Source: Vaginella massiliensis
GTDB taxonomy: Bacteria; Bacteroidota; Bacteroidia; Flavobacteriales; Weeksellaceae
Assembly: GCF_900089075.1 (NCBI RefSeq)
Contig: NZ_LT593747.1
Span: forward strand, 571,238-635,237
Direction: 5' to 3'
DNA length: 64,000 nt
Of this stretch, positions 26,601 to 35,280 are shown one piece after another. Each line of letters starts with the position of its first letter. Positions within the stretch are counted from its first letter, which is position 1. The notes beneath the pieces were generated by a model. It was not told the DNA's origin, did not search any database, and saw only the letters and a list, made by a program, of their open reading frames with translations. The translations under genes were made by a program, and so were the position numbers.

Positions 26601-28655
26601 ATGAAGTTTTACTCAATTCCGATTTCTTTACTTTTCGGCGCGTTTGTTTTTGCACAAGAGCCGATTATGGATACGATTCCAGAAAACGACAACAATAATC
26701 TCGATGAAGTAGTGATTACAGGAACCATGAAACCGATGAAAAAATCGGATAGTCCGGTACCCATTGAAATCTATACACCAGCTTTTTTCAAAAAAAATCC
26801 TACCCCTTCTCTTTTCGATGCTGTTCAGCTAATCAATGGTGTGCAACCACAACTCAATTGCAATGTTTGTAACACGGGCGACATCCACATCAACGGGATG
26901 GAAGGTCCATACACCATGGTTTTGATTGACGGAATGCCAATTGTTTCTTCACTCTCTACGGTTTATGGTTTGAGTGGAATTCCGAATAGTTTAGTCGATA
27001 GAATAGAAGTTGTCAAAGGTCCTGCTTCTTCCTTGTACGGTACAGAGGCGATGGGTGGGATAATAAACGTTATTACCAAAAACCCAAGCACAGCACCAAC
27101 GCTTAGTCTTGATGCCTTTACCACAACTTGGTTAGAAACCAATATTGACGGAGGTTTCAAAGCGAATATTGGCGAAAAAGCTCATAGTTTATTGGGTTTT
27201 AATTATTTCAAATTCGGAGAAAGAAAAGACAATAACCACGACGGTTTCACCGATGTCACACTTCAAGATCGCATTTCGGTTTTCAATAAATGGACGTTGC
27301 AAAGACCTGAAAACAAAACAGCAAGTTTGGCTTTGCGCTATTTGTATGAGGATCGCTGGGGCGGTGAAACAAATTGGAAAAGGAAACTTCATCGTGGAGG
27401 CGAAGAAGTATATGGCGAAAGTATTATGACAAACCGGGTAGAAGCAATTGGGATGTATCAATGGCCAACCAAAGAAAAAATATTTTCACAATTTTCTTAC
27501 AACTGGCATCAGCAGAATTCTTTTTACGGCCCCGAATCTTATCAGGCCAAACAACAAGTTGTTTTCGGACAAACCTATTGGGACAAAACCATCAATCAAC
27601 ACAGTTTACTCTTGGGTGCATCCTACAAATACACCTATTATGACGATGATACACGTGGAACCGGTTGGTATGATGAGCACGATAATCTCCTAAAAAACAA
27701 TCCAAATAAAACCCCGATTTTCGGAATTTTTATACAAGATGAATGGACTTTGAACCCTGAAAATAAATTGCTTTTAGGTTATCGGTATGATTATGATCAA
27801 ACCCACAAAAGTATTCATTCTCCGCGAGTGGCTTATAAATTCTCACCCAATCCACACCACACTTTGCGCGCGAGTTTTGGTACAGGATTCCGTGTTGTCA
27901 ACGTCTTCACAGAAGATCACCGAGCATTAACAGGCGCAAGAACTGTGGTTTTTGAGAACGAACTGAAACCTGAAAAATCATACAATGGGAACCTAAATTA
28001 TGTATTCAAACTACCGACAAATTTTGCCGGATTGAATTTTGATTTAACTGCTTTCTATTCATATTTCACCAATAAAATTATTGCCGATACCGACACCGAT
28101 CAGACAAAAATTATATACGATAATTTAGACGGACATGCTATCTCGCAAGGTATTTCTCTGAATGTTGAAGCAGCCTTCGAATTTCCCCTCAAATTAATGC
28201 TTGGCGGAACTTACATGGATGTTTTTGCCAAAGAAGAAGGTGAAAAAGAAGTACAATATCATGCGCCAAAATGGTCGGGAAATTTCTTGGCTTCTTACAC
28301 TTTCCGAAAAGGATTTTCAGTTGATTTCACCGGTGTTTTCAATGGTCCGATGAGATTACCTCGTGTAGAAAATGATTATAGACCCGAATATTCTCCTAGC
28401 ACGTTGATAGCTAATTTACAGATTACCAAAAAAATGGCTTCAGGCTTAGAAATTTATTTCGGAGCTAAAAACCTCTTCAATGTATTACCGAAAAATGATG
28501 CGATTGCTCGTTGGTGGGATCCATTCGGTGAACCCGGAAATGGGGTAACTCCTCCTCCAGGCAGAACCGATGTCATCTTCGAACCGAACGATTATAGCTA
28601 TACACCAATGCAAGGAATTAGAGGCTTTGCAGGAATTCGTTATACCATATTTTAG
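26601..28655 (+). CDS. TonB-dependent outer-membrane receptor
   Basis: The 684-residue protein has a signal peptide (SIPISLLFGAFVFAQ), a TonB-box-like LDEVVITGT near residues 33-41, a plug domain (about 50-160: LFDAVQLINGVQPQ, VLIDGMPIVSSLSTVYGLSG, RIEVVKGPASSLYGTEAMGG), and a 22-strand-type beta barrel ending in the aromatic residue Phe (GIRYTIF). There is no N-terminal carboxypeptidase-like extension. The plug carries NCNVCNTGDIHINGMEG, a CxxC rarely mentioned for receptors. The divergent DtxR-type repressor and the operator over its promoter point to iron or manganese (or a chelate) as substrate. A thioredoxin-like gene follows after 12 bases. Confidence 0.92.
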   Translation: MKFYSIPISLLFGAFVFAQEPIMDTIPENDNNNLDEVVITGTMKPMKKSDSPVPIEIYTPAFFKKNPTPSLFDAVQLINGVQPQLNCNVCNTGDIHINGMEGPYTMVLIDGMPIVSSLSTVYGLSGIPNSLVDRIEVVKGPASSLYGTEAMGGIINVITKNPSTAPTLSLDAFTTTWLETNIDGGFKANIGEKAHSLLGFNYFKFGERKDNNHDGFTDVTLQDRISVFNKWTLQRPENKTASLALRYLYEDRWGGETNWKRKLHRGGEEVYGESIMTNRVEAIGMYQWPTKEKIFSQFSYNWHQQNSFYGPESYQAKQQVVFGQTYWDKTINQHSLLLGASYKYTYYDDDTRGTGWYDEHDNLLKNNPNKTPIFGIFIQDEWTLNPENKLLLGYRYDYDQTHKSIHSPRVAYKFSPNPHHTLRASFGTGFRVVNVFTEDHRALTGARTVVFENELKPEKSYNGNLNYVFKLPTNFAGLNFDLTAFYSYFTNKIIADTDTDQTKIIYDNLDGHAISQGISLNVEAAFEFPLKLMLGGTYMDVFAKEEGEKEVQYHAPKWSGNFLASYTFRKGFSVDFTGVFNGPMRLPRVENDYRPEYSPSTLIANLQITKKMASGLEIYFGAKNLFNVLPKNDAIARWWDPFGEPGNGVTPPPGRTDVIFEPNDYSYTPMQGIRGFAGIRYTIF

Positions 28656-28667
28656 TTATTTTGTAGG

Positions 28668-29123
28668 ATGAAAAACATCACTTTCCTCATTACTCTATTT
28701 GGGATGATTTGGGCAAATGCACAACAGGATTTAGCACAATTGAACGCTGCCTTTGCTCAAAATCCTAAGCCCATTATCATACAATTTTCGACAGATTGGT
28801 GCGGCTATTGCTTGTTGCAGAACAAAAAAATAAAGCAAAATCCCCAGCTTTTAGAGATGTTAGAAAACGAATATTATTATCTACAACTCGATGCCGAAAG
28901 CAATACGACTTACCATTTTCTGCAAAGAGATTTTCTGCCAAATCCTTCTTATCCGCTTCATAAAACGCACAGTTTGGTAGCGGCTTTTTTGCAAGAAAAT
29001 GAATCTGTTGCCTACCCTTTTTGGGTGATGCTGTCAATAGACCTTCTGATAGAATGGCGTTATACTGGATATTTAGCACCCAATAAATTGCACGAAATTT
29101 TAAACAATAATTCAAACCGATAA
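28668..29123 (+). CDS. Thioredoxin-fold periplasmic protein
   Basis: The 151-residue protein has a signal peptide (NITFLITLFGMIWANAQ) and a thioredoxin fold with IIIQFSTDWCGYCLLQNKKI; the WCGYC active site lies near residues 43-47. The cis-proline region seems to be SVAYPFWVML. Length is that of the short thioredoxin_7/DUF255-like envelope proteins. It is encoded 12 bases after the TonB-dependent receptor and probably cotranscribed with it under metal control. A role in keeping the receptor's or a metallochaperone's cysteines reduced is only inference. Confidence 0.82.
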   Translation: MKNITFLITLFGMIWANAQQDLAQLNAAFAQNPKPIIIQFSTDWCGYCLLQNKKIKQNPQLLEMLENEYYYLQLDAESNTTYHFLQRDFLPNPSYPLHKTHSLVAAFLQENESVAYPFWVMLSIDLLIEWRYTGYLAPNKLHEILNNNSNR

Positions 29124-29206
29124 GCATAGCCAACGATTAAAGATTTTTTTTGGAACGAATTTTGAATTTTATAACATCATTAAGAAAATTTTCTAAGAAT
29201 TTTTTA

Positions 29207-29214
29207 TACATTTG
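29207..29214 (+). promoter_or_regulatory. -7 element of the DUF1573 gene
   Basis: TACATTTG is an exact TAnnTTTG match, 19 bases before the start codon at 29234. Confidence 0.6.
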
Positions 29215-29233
29215 ATAAAGAAAAAATCGTAAA

Positions 29234-29602
29234 ATGAAAAAATTATTAATAGTAACTGGCTTAGTTTTTGGTTTTGCAAACGTATCTGCACAAACAGTAT
29301 CGTTGGATAAAGACAACATAGAATTTGGTGAAGTAAAAGTAAATACCAAAAATAAGGCGCAAATTGTGGTGACCAACACAGGCGACAAACCGTTGAAAAT
29401 CGAAAGAGTTCAACCATCTTGCGGGTGTACAGTTCCTTCGTTCACCAAAGAAGAAATCTTGCCAGGTAAAACAGGTAAAATCGATGTAGAATACAACTCG
29501 GGTACTACTTCTGGAGCTTTCAATAAAACGGTTACGGTTTATTCAAACGACCCGGCTTCGCCAAGAAAAGTTTTCAGAGTGAAAGGTACTGCTGTAAATT
29601 AA
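29234..29602 (+). CDS. DUF1573 domain secreted protein
   Basis: The 122-residue protein has a signal peptide ending at NVSAQ and a single DUF1573 domain (Ig-like, ASPM/SPD-2/Hydin superfamily). Its signature elements are IEFGEVKVNTKN, VVTNTGDKPLKIERVQPSCGCTVP split by the CGC cysteines, LPGKTGKIDVEY and VTVYSNDPASPRKVFRVKG. Proteins like this are abundant in Bacteroidota and probably act in the periplasm; the function is not known. It has its own promoter and is followed by a terminator that runs straight into the next start codon. Confidence 0.88.
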   Translation: MKKLLIVTGLVFGFANVSAQTVSLDKDNIEFGEVKVNTKNKAQIVVTNTGDKPLKIERVQPSCGCTVPSFTKEEILPGKTGKIDVEYNSGTTSGAFNKTVTVYSNDPASPRKVFRVKGTAVN

Positions 29603-29621
29603 AAAAATAATTTATAACTTT

Positions 29622-29648
29622 AAAATCTCGCATAAAGCGAGATTTTTT
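29622..29648 (+). terminator. Intrinsic terminator abutting the GH25 start codon
   Basis: AAATCTCGC (29623-29631) pairs with GCGAGATTT (29637-29645), followed by T-run and directly by the ATG at 29650. Confidence 0.8.
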
Positions 29649-29649
29649 T

Positions 29650-30450
29650 ATGCCTAAATCGAAAAAAAATAACCAAAATACCAAAAAAGTACTCTACACC
29701 ATTGTGGTCGTATTTTGCTTGATTATGGGCTTGTATTTGATTGTTTTTCTCAGGAATACTGGCTCTTCCAATCAACATCTCATGGACTACGATATCCACA
29801 ATTTGGAGTTGTTGAATAGTCATCGAGACAAAGTTTTTGGCATTGATATATCGCAATACCAAGGCGAAATTCAATGGCGTAAAGTGAACAAAATCAACAA
29901 TCAATTTCCAATCAATTTTGTAATCATCAGGGCTACAATGGGATCGGATGGAAAGGATGAAAAATTTGATAGAAATTGGAAATTGAGTAAAAAACAGGGT
30001 TTTACGAGAGGTGTTTATCATTATTATCGACCCAACGAAAATTCGAATCTTCAGATTCTGAACTTCATCTCGAAAGTAGAACTCGAAGCCGGTGACCTCC
30101 CTCCTGTTTTGGATATAGAAGAGAGACCAACGACGCAATCGATGGACAGTTTACGTTCTGGACTGAAAAAATGGTTGACTGCAATAGAAGATTATTACGG
30201 CGTTCGCCCAATCATTTATTCATCCGATAATTATTACAAACATTTCCTAGAAAAAGAATTCTATGATTATCCTCGCTGGATTGCAAATTATAATTTTTGG
30301 ATAAAATCGCCCGAACCGACTTGGAATTTCTGGCAGTTCTCTGAAAAAGGTACGGTAAACGGAATCAAAACAAAGGTTGACCTCAACATCTTCAACGGGA
30401 ATATTTACGACCTCGACAATTTGACTGTTGATGAAAATACCCTTAAATAA
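29650..30450 (+). CDS. Glycoside hydrolase family 25 (lysozyme-like) membrane-anchored protein
   Basis: The 266-residue protein starts with a basic cytoplasmic tail, one transmembrane segment (VLYTIVVVFCLIMGLYLIVFL, about residues 16-36) and a GH25 muramidase domain. Family motifs are FGIDISQYQGEIQW (the first catalytic-site Asp), FVIIRATMGSDG, GVYHYYRP, LPPVLDIEE (the DxE catalytic pair) and WNFWQFSEKG. It should cut beta-1,4 bonds between MurNAc and GlcNAc in peptidoglycan on the periplasmic side. The start is separated from a terminator T-run by about one codon; how the mRNA starts is unclear. It is convergent with the large membrane protein gene. Confidence 0.9.
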   Translation: MPKSKKNNQNTKKVLYTIVVVFCLIMGLYLIVFLRNTGSSNQHLMDYDIHNLELLNSHRDKVFGIDISQYQGEIQWRKVNKINNQFPINFVIIRATMGSDGKDEKFDRNWKLSKKQGFTRGVYHYYRPNENSNLQILNFISKVELEAGDLPPVLDIEERPTTQSMDSLRSGLKKWLTAIEDYYGVRPIIYSSDNYYKHFLEKEFYDYPRWIANYNFWIKSPEPTWNFWQFSEKGTVNGIKTKVDLNIFNGNIYDLDNLTVDENTLK

Positions 30451-30463
30451 AATTTCGGATTTA

Positions 30464-30559
30464 ATGAGAATCGGCAAGTTTATAAGCTTTAAGCATAAAA
30501 ATAAGGCGTTGAACAACCTGAAAAACAAGTATCAGAAAAGTCTCGATCAGCGGAATTGA
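30464..30559 (+). CDS. Possible 31-residue basic protein
   Basis: A short ORF follows the GH25 gene after 13 bases. It encodes a 31-residue, strongly basic peptide (starting MRIGKFISFKHKNKALNNLK), with no hydrophobic segment and no known motif. It overlaps the end of the convergent membrane protein gene by 13 bases. Coding status is uncertain; it could equally be 3' untranslated sequence. Confidence 0.3.
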   Translation: MRIGKFISFKHKNKALNNLKNKYQKSLDQRN

Positions 30560-32181
30560 GGCTGTTTTTTGAACAGTTCATCGAGTTGCGATGCTATTTT
30601 TTCGTCTATTGGAATCGATTGATAACCTTTCTTCAAGTTTTCTGATTCAATCGGCACGGCATAATAACCTGTTTGATACCAATCTTTTAGAATATAATAA
30701 TTCAGCGTATTCACAGGATAATTTCCCAACAATTGGCGATTAACGTAAAAATAATGTGTACCATTTAATTCAATTTTTTCTAAGCTATATACCTTAGACT
30801 GAAATTGATAAGGCTCGAACCAAAATTTACGAAAAGAGGTGTTGAAACGATTTGTTTGCGTCCATTTTTGCAATTTCGGCACGGGTGAAAAAATCACAAC
30901 CAGAACTCCAAACACCGCAACCATCAAACTCAAATTTATCCAGAGCGTACGTATTCTGCTTAAATAAATCAGCATGAATAAACTCAGAATCAACACATCC
31001 AAATTCAATCGATATTGTGGCGAAACAAGTAAGACAACAATTGTTTTCAGCAAAAGCATCACACTCAAAAATAAAAGAATCGAATGCTTTTTGTAATAAG
31101 TCAAAAAAATACAACCTATCATCAACAGCAAGGTGCAAAGGTGCAAAAAAGACGTTTCACCAGCATTGAGCATCACGTTGCGGTAATACTCTACAGTTGA
31201 CATCTCCATTACTTCTTGCCAACCAAAATAACCAGAAAGCGGATTGTACCGACCATATAGACCAGACAAATGGTAAGTTTCTACAGGGATCGACCATGAC
31301 CACTGCTGAATATTGAAAAATCCTACGGGGAAAAAAGGATTACTCGACAACCAAATTTGCTTGAAAAAATGAAGCAAAACCAAAAACGTTGCAAAGCTAA
31401 AATCTCGTACATCAAACTTTAGTTTTCGCATCAGATACAACCCAAAAACAGCGAGAATCAAGATAAATGCCGTAGGTTTTATACAAAAAATAAAGACCGA
31501 AAAAGTCATCCAAAAAGAAAAATGATTGCGATTGATCAGCATTTGATGAAACCAAATTAGACTCAAAATATAGACAGGCAAATCGGTAGACAAACTGCTA
31601 CAAAGCAAGAGAAAAAAGGGTATAAAAAGATAAAGTCGCTGTTCATTTACTGTTGAAGTGTAAATCAAAAATACAACTAACAAAACGCCGTTGAGCCCAA
31701 AATAAACATCCAAACTATTATCAAATCCTGCCTGCAAAATATGCCACAAACTCGTCTGAGCAAGCACCAATTCAAAATTTCCAATACCTTTTACCAAGCC
31801 CAATTGGTTCAAATATTTTACCGTTGGGAGATAATACGAATAATGGTCGTATAAAATTGGTTTTTGAACTGAAAAGTACAAGGTAAATCCCAACATGATG
31901 TAAAAAACTACTGTTGGTTTGATATTGAGCATTGCCCTGTAAATTGACTCTCTATAAATCCAACTGAGCACAAGACCAGCGATGGACAAAGGCACTTCTA
32001 CCCTTTCGTCTAAAGGAACAAAGAACCCCAACAACAAGAAAACCGTCGCAAGCAACAGTATACCAAAAATGAATTGGATGGCTAGATTACGACTCTTCTG
32101 CCCGATAATTTGTTGCAATGCGTCACCATATCCTAAACAGACAAAAAAAACGATAAGATAGATAAATAACTGTAAAATCAC
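30547..32181 (-). CDS. Large polytopic membrane protein (LIC_10190-like, GT-C-like)
   Basis: The 544-residue protein has some 12 or more hydrophobic segments and a soluble C-terminus (about 440-544). The loop DHYSYYLPTVKYLNQLGLVK followed by GIGNFELVLAQTSLWHIL (about residues 111-150) matches the pattern of the LIC_10190-type membrane proteins, which resemble GT-C glycosyltransferases (acidic residues in the first periplasmic loop, multiple helices). A transferase for cell-surface polymers is plausible but unproven. The GTG at 32181 is the first start; TAACTTTA at 32193-32186 with a TTTTG 18 bases upstream could be a promoter, giving a near-leaderless message. Confidence 0.65.
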   Translation of the reverse strand: MILQLFIYLIVFFVCLGYGDALQQIIGQKSRNLAIQFIFGILLLATVFLLLGFFVPLDERVEVPLSIAGLVLSWIYRESIYRAMLNIKPTVVFYIMLGFTLYFSVQKPILYDHYSYYLPTVKYLNQLGLVKGIGNFELVLAQTSLWHILQAGFDNSLDVYFGLNGVLLVVFLIYTSTVNEQRLYLFIPFFLLLCSSLSTDLPVYILSLIWFHQMLINRNHFSFWMTFSVFIFCIKPTAFILILAVFGLYLMRKLKFDVRDFSFATFLVLLHFFKQIWLSSNPFFPVGFFNIQQWSWSIPVETYHLSGLYGRYNPLSGYFGWQEVMEMSTVEYYRNVMLNAGETSFLHLCTLLLMIGCIFLTYYKKHSILLFLSVMLLLKTIVVLLVSPQYRLNLDVLILSLFMLIYLSRIRTLWINLSLMVAVFGVLVVIFSPVPKLQKWTQTNRFNTSFRKFWFEPYQFQSKVYSLEKIELNGTHYFYVNRQLLGNYPVNTLNYYILKDWYQTGYYAVPIESENLKKGYQSIPIDEKIASQLDELFKKQPQFR

Positions 32182-32420
32182 CGAGTAAAGTTAGCCAATT
32201 TGATCATTGGGCAAAATAAATTTTTGGTTTGATTTCATGTGCTTTAGACGAGTAAAATTGCCCAAATTTTTGATAAAATCAACGCCGAATGTTTTAGAAA
32301 TGGCAGTTTTTGTACCTAAAATTCTAATCAAAATGATTTATTCGTCGATTAAAACTTCCTATCTGCATTTAACAAAAATCTAAAATAAATTCAAGAACTT
32401 TGTTAAAAATCAAAAAAAAA

Positions 32421-35027
32421 ATGAACAGCCAATATACCTTAAAAGGTTTAAGCAATTTCGAAAGCAAAAAAGCGGTCGAAACTGCCTTGAACACCATCGA
32501 AGGGCTCACTGCCAAAGTTTTTTTACCCGATCAAGTTTTTTTTACAAGTGAAATCGAACTCGATTTGGATCTGATACAACAAACCTTAAAAAACATAGGA
32601 GATTATGAATTGGTAACCGAGCAAGACGACATACCGCCCCATATCCGCGCCAACACTTCACCCAGCAACCAATACATTTGCCCCATGTTTTGCGAAGGCG
32701 ATTTGATCCACACAGAACCTGGCAGATGCTCGGTTTGTAATATGTTTTTATTACCAATAGAACAGGTAGATCGAGATAAACCATACGAACACGGAGCTCA
32801 CCAGCATCAGCATTTTTCTGAAGAAAATGCCGGTAAATATTACTGTCCGATGATGTGCGAAGGCGATAAGGTTTACGACGAAATGGGCTCTTGTCCAGTC
32901 TGTGGAATGAATTTAGAAAAAATTCCAGATCTCACGCATCGGGTAGAATATACTTGCCCTATGCACCCCGAAATTGTTTCAGCCAGCCCAGGAAGTTGTT
33001 CGATTTGCGGAATGGATCTCGTACCGAAAGAACCACAAGAAGAGGTCGACGAAACTTACCAAGAACTGAAAAAGAAATTTTGGATTTCGGTTGCCTTCAC
33101 TTTACCTATTTTCATCTTATCGATGGGTGAAATGATTCCGGGAAATCCCGTCGGAAAAATCATTTCGCCACAGCATTCTGCCTTAGTGCAATTGGTTTTA
33201 TGCTTACCCATTATATTTTATACAGCTAGTACGTATTTTGTGAGAGCTTACCACTCTTATAAAAACTGGAATCTCAACATGTTTAGCCTCATTGGTTTAG
33301 GCACTTCAGCGGCATTCCTTTACAGTTTGATTGCGTTATTCTTTCCAAATTCATTTCCAGAAGAATTCAAAACGCATCACGGTATGGTCGGATTATATAT
33401 CGAATCGGTAGCGGTAATCCTCACCTTGGTTATTTTAGGTCAATTGATGGAAGCCAAAGCGCATTCTAAAACCAACAAAGCCATCAAAGAGCTCATCAAA
33501 CTCACGCCTCACGAAGCGACTTTAGTGGTTAATGGCGAAGAACAAAAAGTAAGCATTCACGACATCAAAATTGGAGATCAGCTCAAGGTAAAACCAGGAG
33601 AAAAAGTTCCGATCGATGGCAGCATCATCAGCGGAAATACCGACATAGACGAATCGATGCTCACTGGCGAATCGGTAGCCGTTTCGAAATCACCAAATGA
33701 CAAAGTAATTGGTGGCAGCCTCAATGGTTCTGGAAGTTTTGTAATGCAAGCAGAAAAAATAGGTCAAGACACCCTCTTGGCAAAAATCATCCAGATGGTC
33801 AATTCGGCAAGTCGTACGCAGGCTCCTATTCAACGTTCGGTAGACAAAATTTCAAAAATATTTGTTCCTACAGTTATCATCGTCGCTGTACTCACATTCA
33901 TTGCATGGTGGATTTTGGGCACCGATAATCGGTTGAATTTTGCTTTTGCCAACACTATTGCCGTTCTCATTGTTGCTTGTCCTTGTGCATTGGGGCTTGC
34001 AACGCCCATGTCGGTAATGGTTGCGGTAGGAAAAGGCGCAAAAAATGGAATACTCATCAAAAATGCCGCTTCTTTGGAGCAGCTCAACCAAGTGAACGTT
34101 TTAGCAATCGATAAAACAGGAACCATTACCAATGGTAAACCCAGCATCGCGAAAATCATCTCAACAGGAAAAATGAGTCAAAATCAACTTTTGCAATATG
34201 CCGCAAGTCTCAATCAAAACAGTTCGCATCCTGTGGCAAACGCCTTTACCACCAAACTGAAATCTGAACAATTAGACCCCTTATATGTAACTCATTTTCA
34301 AAACATTACAGGAAAAGGTGTAAAAGGAACGATCGATAATCAACCGCTAATTTTAGGAAATGCAACCTTGATGACCGACCTGAATATTCCGATAAATCAA
34401 TTTCAAAATAATGATAACACCACCTCTTTTTTGGTCATTAATAATCAACTCGAAGGATATTTTGAATTGCACGATGAGATAAAAACCACTTCAAAAGGCG
34501 CTATTCAAGACTTACAGCAAGAAAATATAGAAGTCGTCATGCTCACGGGCGACAACTACAACACCGCCAAAAAAGTAGCCAAAGCAGTTGGCATTACGAG
34601 TTTTGAAGCCGAAGTTTTACCGCAAGATAAACAGCAATTTATCCAAAAACGCCAAAAAGAAGGTAAAATAGTCGCCATGGCTGGCGACGGAATCAACGAT
34701 GCGCCAGCTTTGGCACAGGCAGACGTAGCGATTGCAATGGATTCTGGAACCGATGTGGCGATAGAAAGTGCCGACATTACTTTGTTGAAAGGCGATCTAA
34801 ATGGCGTAAAGAAAAGCATTCGATTGAGCCATGCGATGATGAAAAATATCCATCAAAATTTAGGTTTTGCTTTTATTTATAATATTATTGGAATCCCCAT
34901 TGCGGCCGGAATTTTGTATCCGTTTTTCGGAATTTTAATGTCGCCCATGATCGCTGCAACTGCCATGAGCTTGAGCTCGGTTTCGGTGATCCTCAATGCC
35001 ACCAGACTGAATCAAGTGAAATTATAA
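32421..35027 (+). CDS. Copper-type P1B ATPase with three Cys-rich metal-binding modules
   Basis: The 868-residue heavy-metal pump has the P1B core: VACPCALGLATP (CPC in the transport helix), DESMLTGESVAVSK (actuator), AIDKTGTITNGKP (phosphorylation Asp), and MAGDGINDAPALAQADVAIAM split around the hinge. The CPC motif suggests Cu(I) or Ag(I). The N-terminus is odd: residues 1-65 look like an HMA fold without its CxxC. Three zinc-ribbon-like heavy-metal-binding modules follow at about 86-112, 141-167 and 177-203, each with CPM...C..C, separated by a His-rich linker (HGAHQHQHF). The ATG at 32421 was chosen over an upstream TTG at 32400. No CsoR/CueR-type regulator is adjacent. Confidence 0.93.
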   Translation: MNSQYTLKGLSNFESKKAVETALNTIEGLTAKVFLPDQVFFTSEIELDLDLIQQTLKNIGDYELVTEQDDIPPHIRANTSPSNQYICPMFCEGDLIHTEPGRCSVCNMFLLPIEQVDRDKPYEHGAHQHQHFSEENAGKYYCPMMCEGDKVYDEMGSCPVCGMNLEKIPDLTHRVEYTCPMHPEIVSASPGSCSICGMDLVPKEPQEEVDETYQELKKKFWISVAFTLPIFILSMGEMIPGNPVGKIISPQHSALVQLVLCLPIIFYTASTYFVRAYHSYKNWNLNMFSLIGLGTSAAFLYSLIALFFPNSFPEEFKTHHGMVGLYIESVAVILTLVILGQLMEAKAHSKTNKAIKELIKLTPHEATLVVNGEEQKVSIHDIKIGDQLKVKPGEKVPIDGSIISGNTDIDESMLTGESVAVSKSPNDKVIGGSLNGSGSFVMQAEKIGQDTLLAKIIQMVNSASRTQAPIQRSVDKISKIFVPTVIIVAVLTFIAWWILGTDNRLNFAFANTIAVLIVACPCALGLATPMSVMVAVGKGAKNGILIKNAASLEQLNQVNVLAIDKTGTITNGKPSIAKIISTGKMSQNQLLQYAASLNQNSSHPVANAFTTKLKSEQLDPLYVTHFQNITGKGVKGTIDNQPLILGNATLMTDLNIPINQFQNNDNTTSFLVINNQLEGYFELHDEIKTTSKGAIQDLQQENIEVVMLTGDNYNTAKKVAKAVGITSFEAEVLPQDKQQFIQKRQKEGKIVAMAGDGINDAPALAQADVAIAMDSGTDVAIESADITLLKGDLNGVKKSIRLSHAMMKNIHQNLGFAFIYNIIGIPIAAGILYPFFGILMSPMIAATAMSLSSVSVILNATRLNQVKL

Positions 35028-35115
35028 ACGTTAAAAATTTGATAATAAACATTTTAAAATCCCACAATTCAACTGAAATGTAATATATTGTATACTGAAT
35101 TTCAAAACAAAAAAA

Positions 35116-35247
35116 ATGGCTAAAAAGCAAGCAGAAAAAAAAGAAGCATTTGTGCTCGAAGATCAAGTAAATAAACTGAAAGATCCATTTCATCGAAATC
35201 TAATTCGAAACAATCGATTGAAACAAAAAAGACGCAAAAGATGCTAA
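35116..35247 (+). CDS. Small basic protein of 43 residues, unknown
   Basis: The ORF starts with ATG after a run of A (AAAACAAAAAAA) and ends directly before a strong terminator. It encodes a highly charged 43-residue protein (MAKKQAEKKEAFVLEDQVNK at the start, and KQKRRKRC at the end). No hydrophobic segment or motif is visible. The codon usage looks like that of the neighbouring genes and the spacing to the terminator is that of a true last gene. It may be cotranscribed with the copper ATPase (88 bases away) or use its own promoter in the AT-rich gap. A nucleic-acid-binding role is a guess from charge. Confidence 0.5.
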   Translation: MAKKQAEKKEAFVLEDQVNKLKDPFHRNLIRNNRLKQKRRKRC

Positions 35248-35250
35248 CAA

Positions 35251-35278
35251 AAAAATCCATCGTTTGATGGATTTTTTT
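35251..35278. terminator. Bidirectional terminator between the 43-residue ORF and the FKBP gene
   Basis: AAAAATCCATC (35251-35261) pairs with GATGGATTTTT (35266-35276), with A- and T-runs on both sides, between two convergent genes. Confidence 0.85.
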
Positions 35279-35280
35279 GA

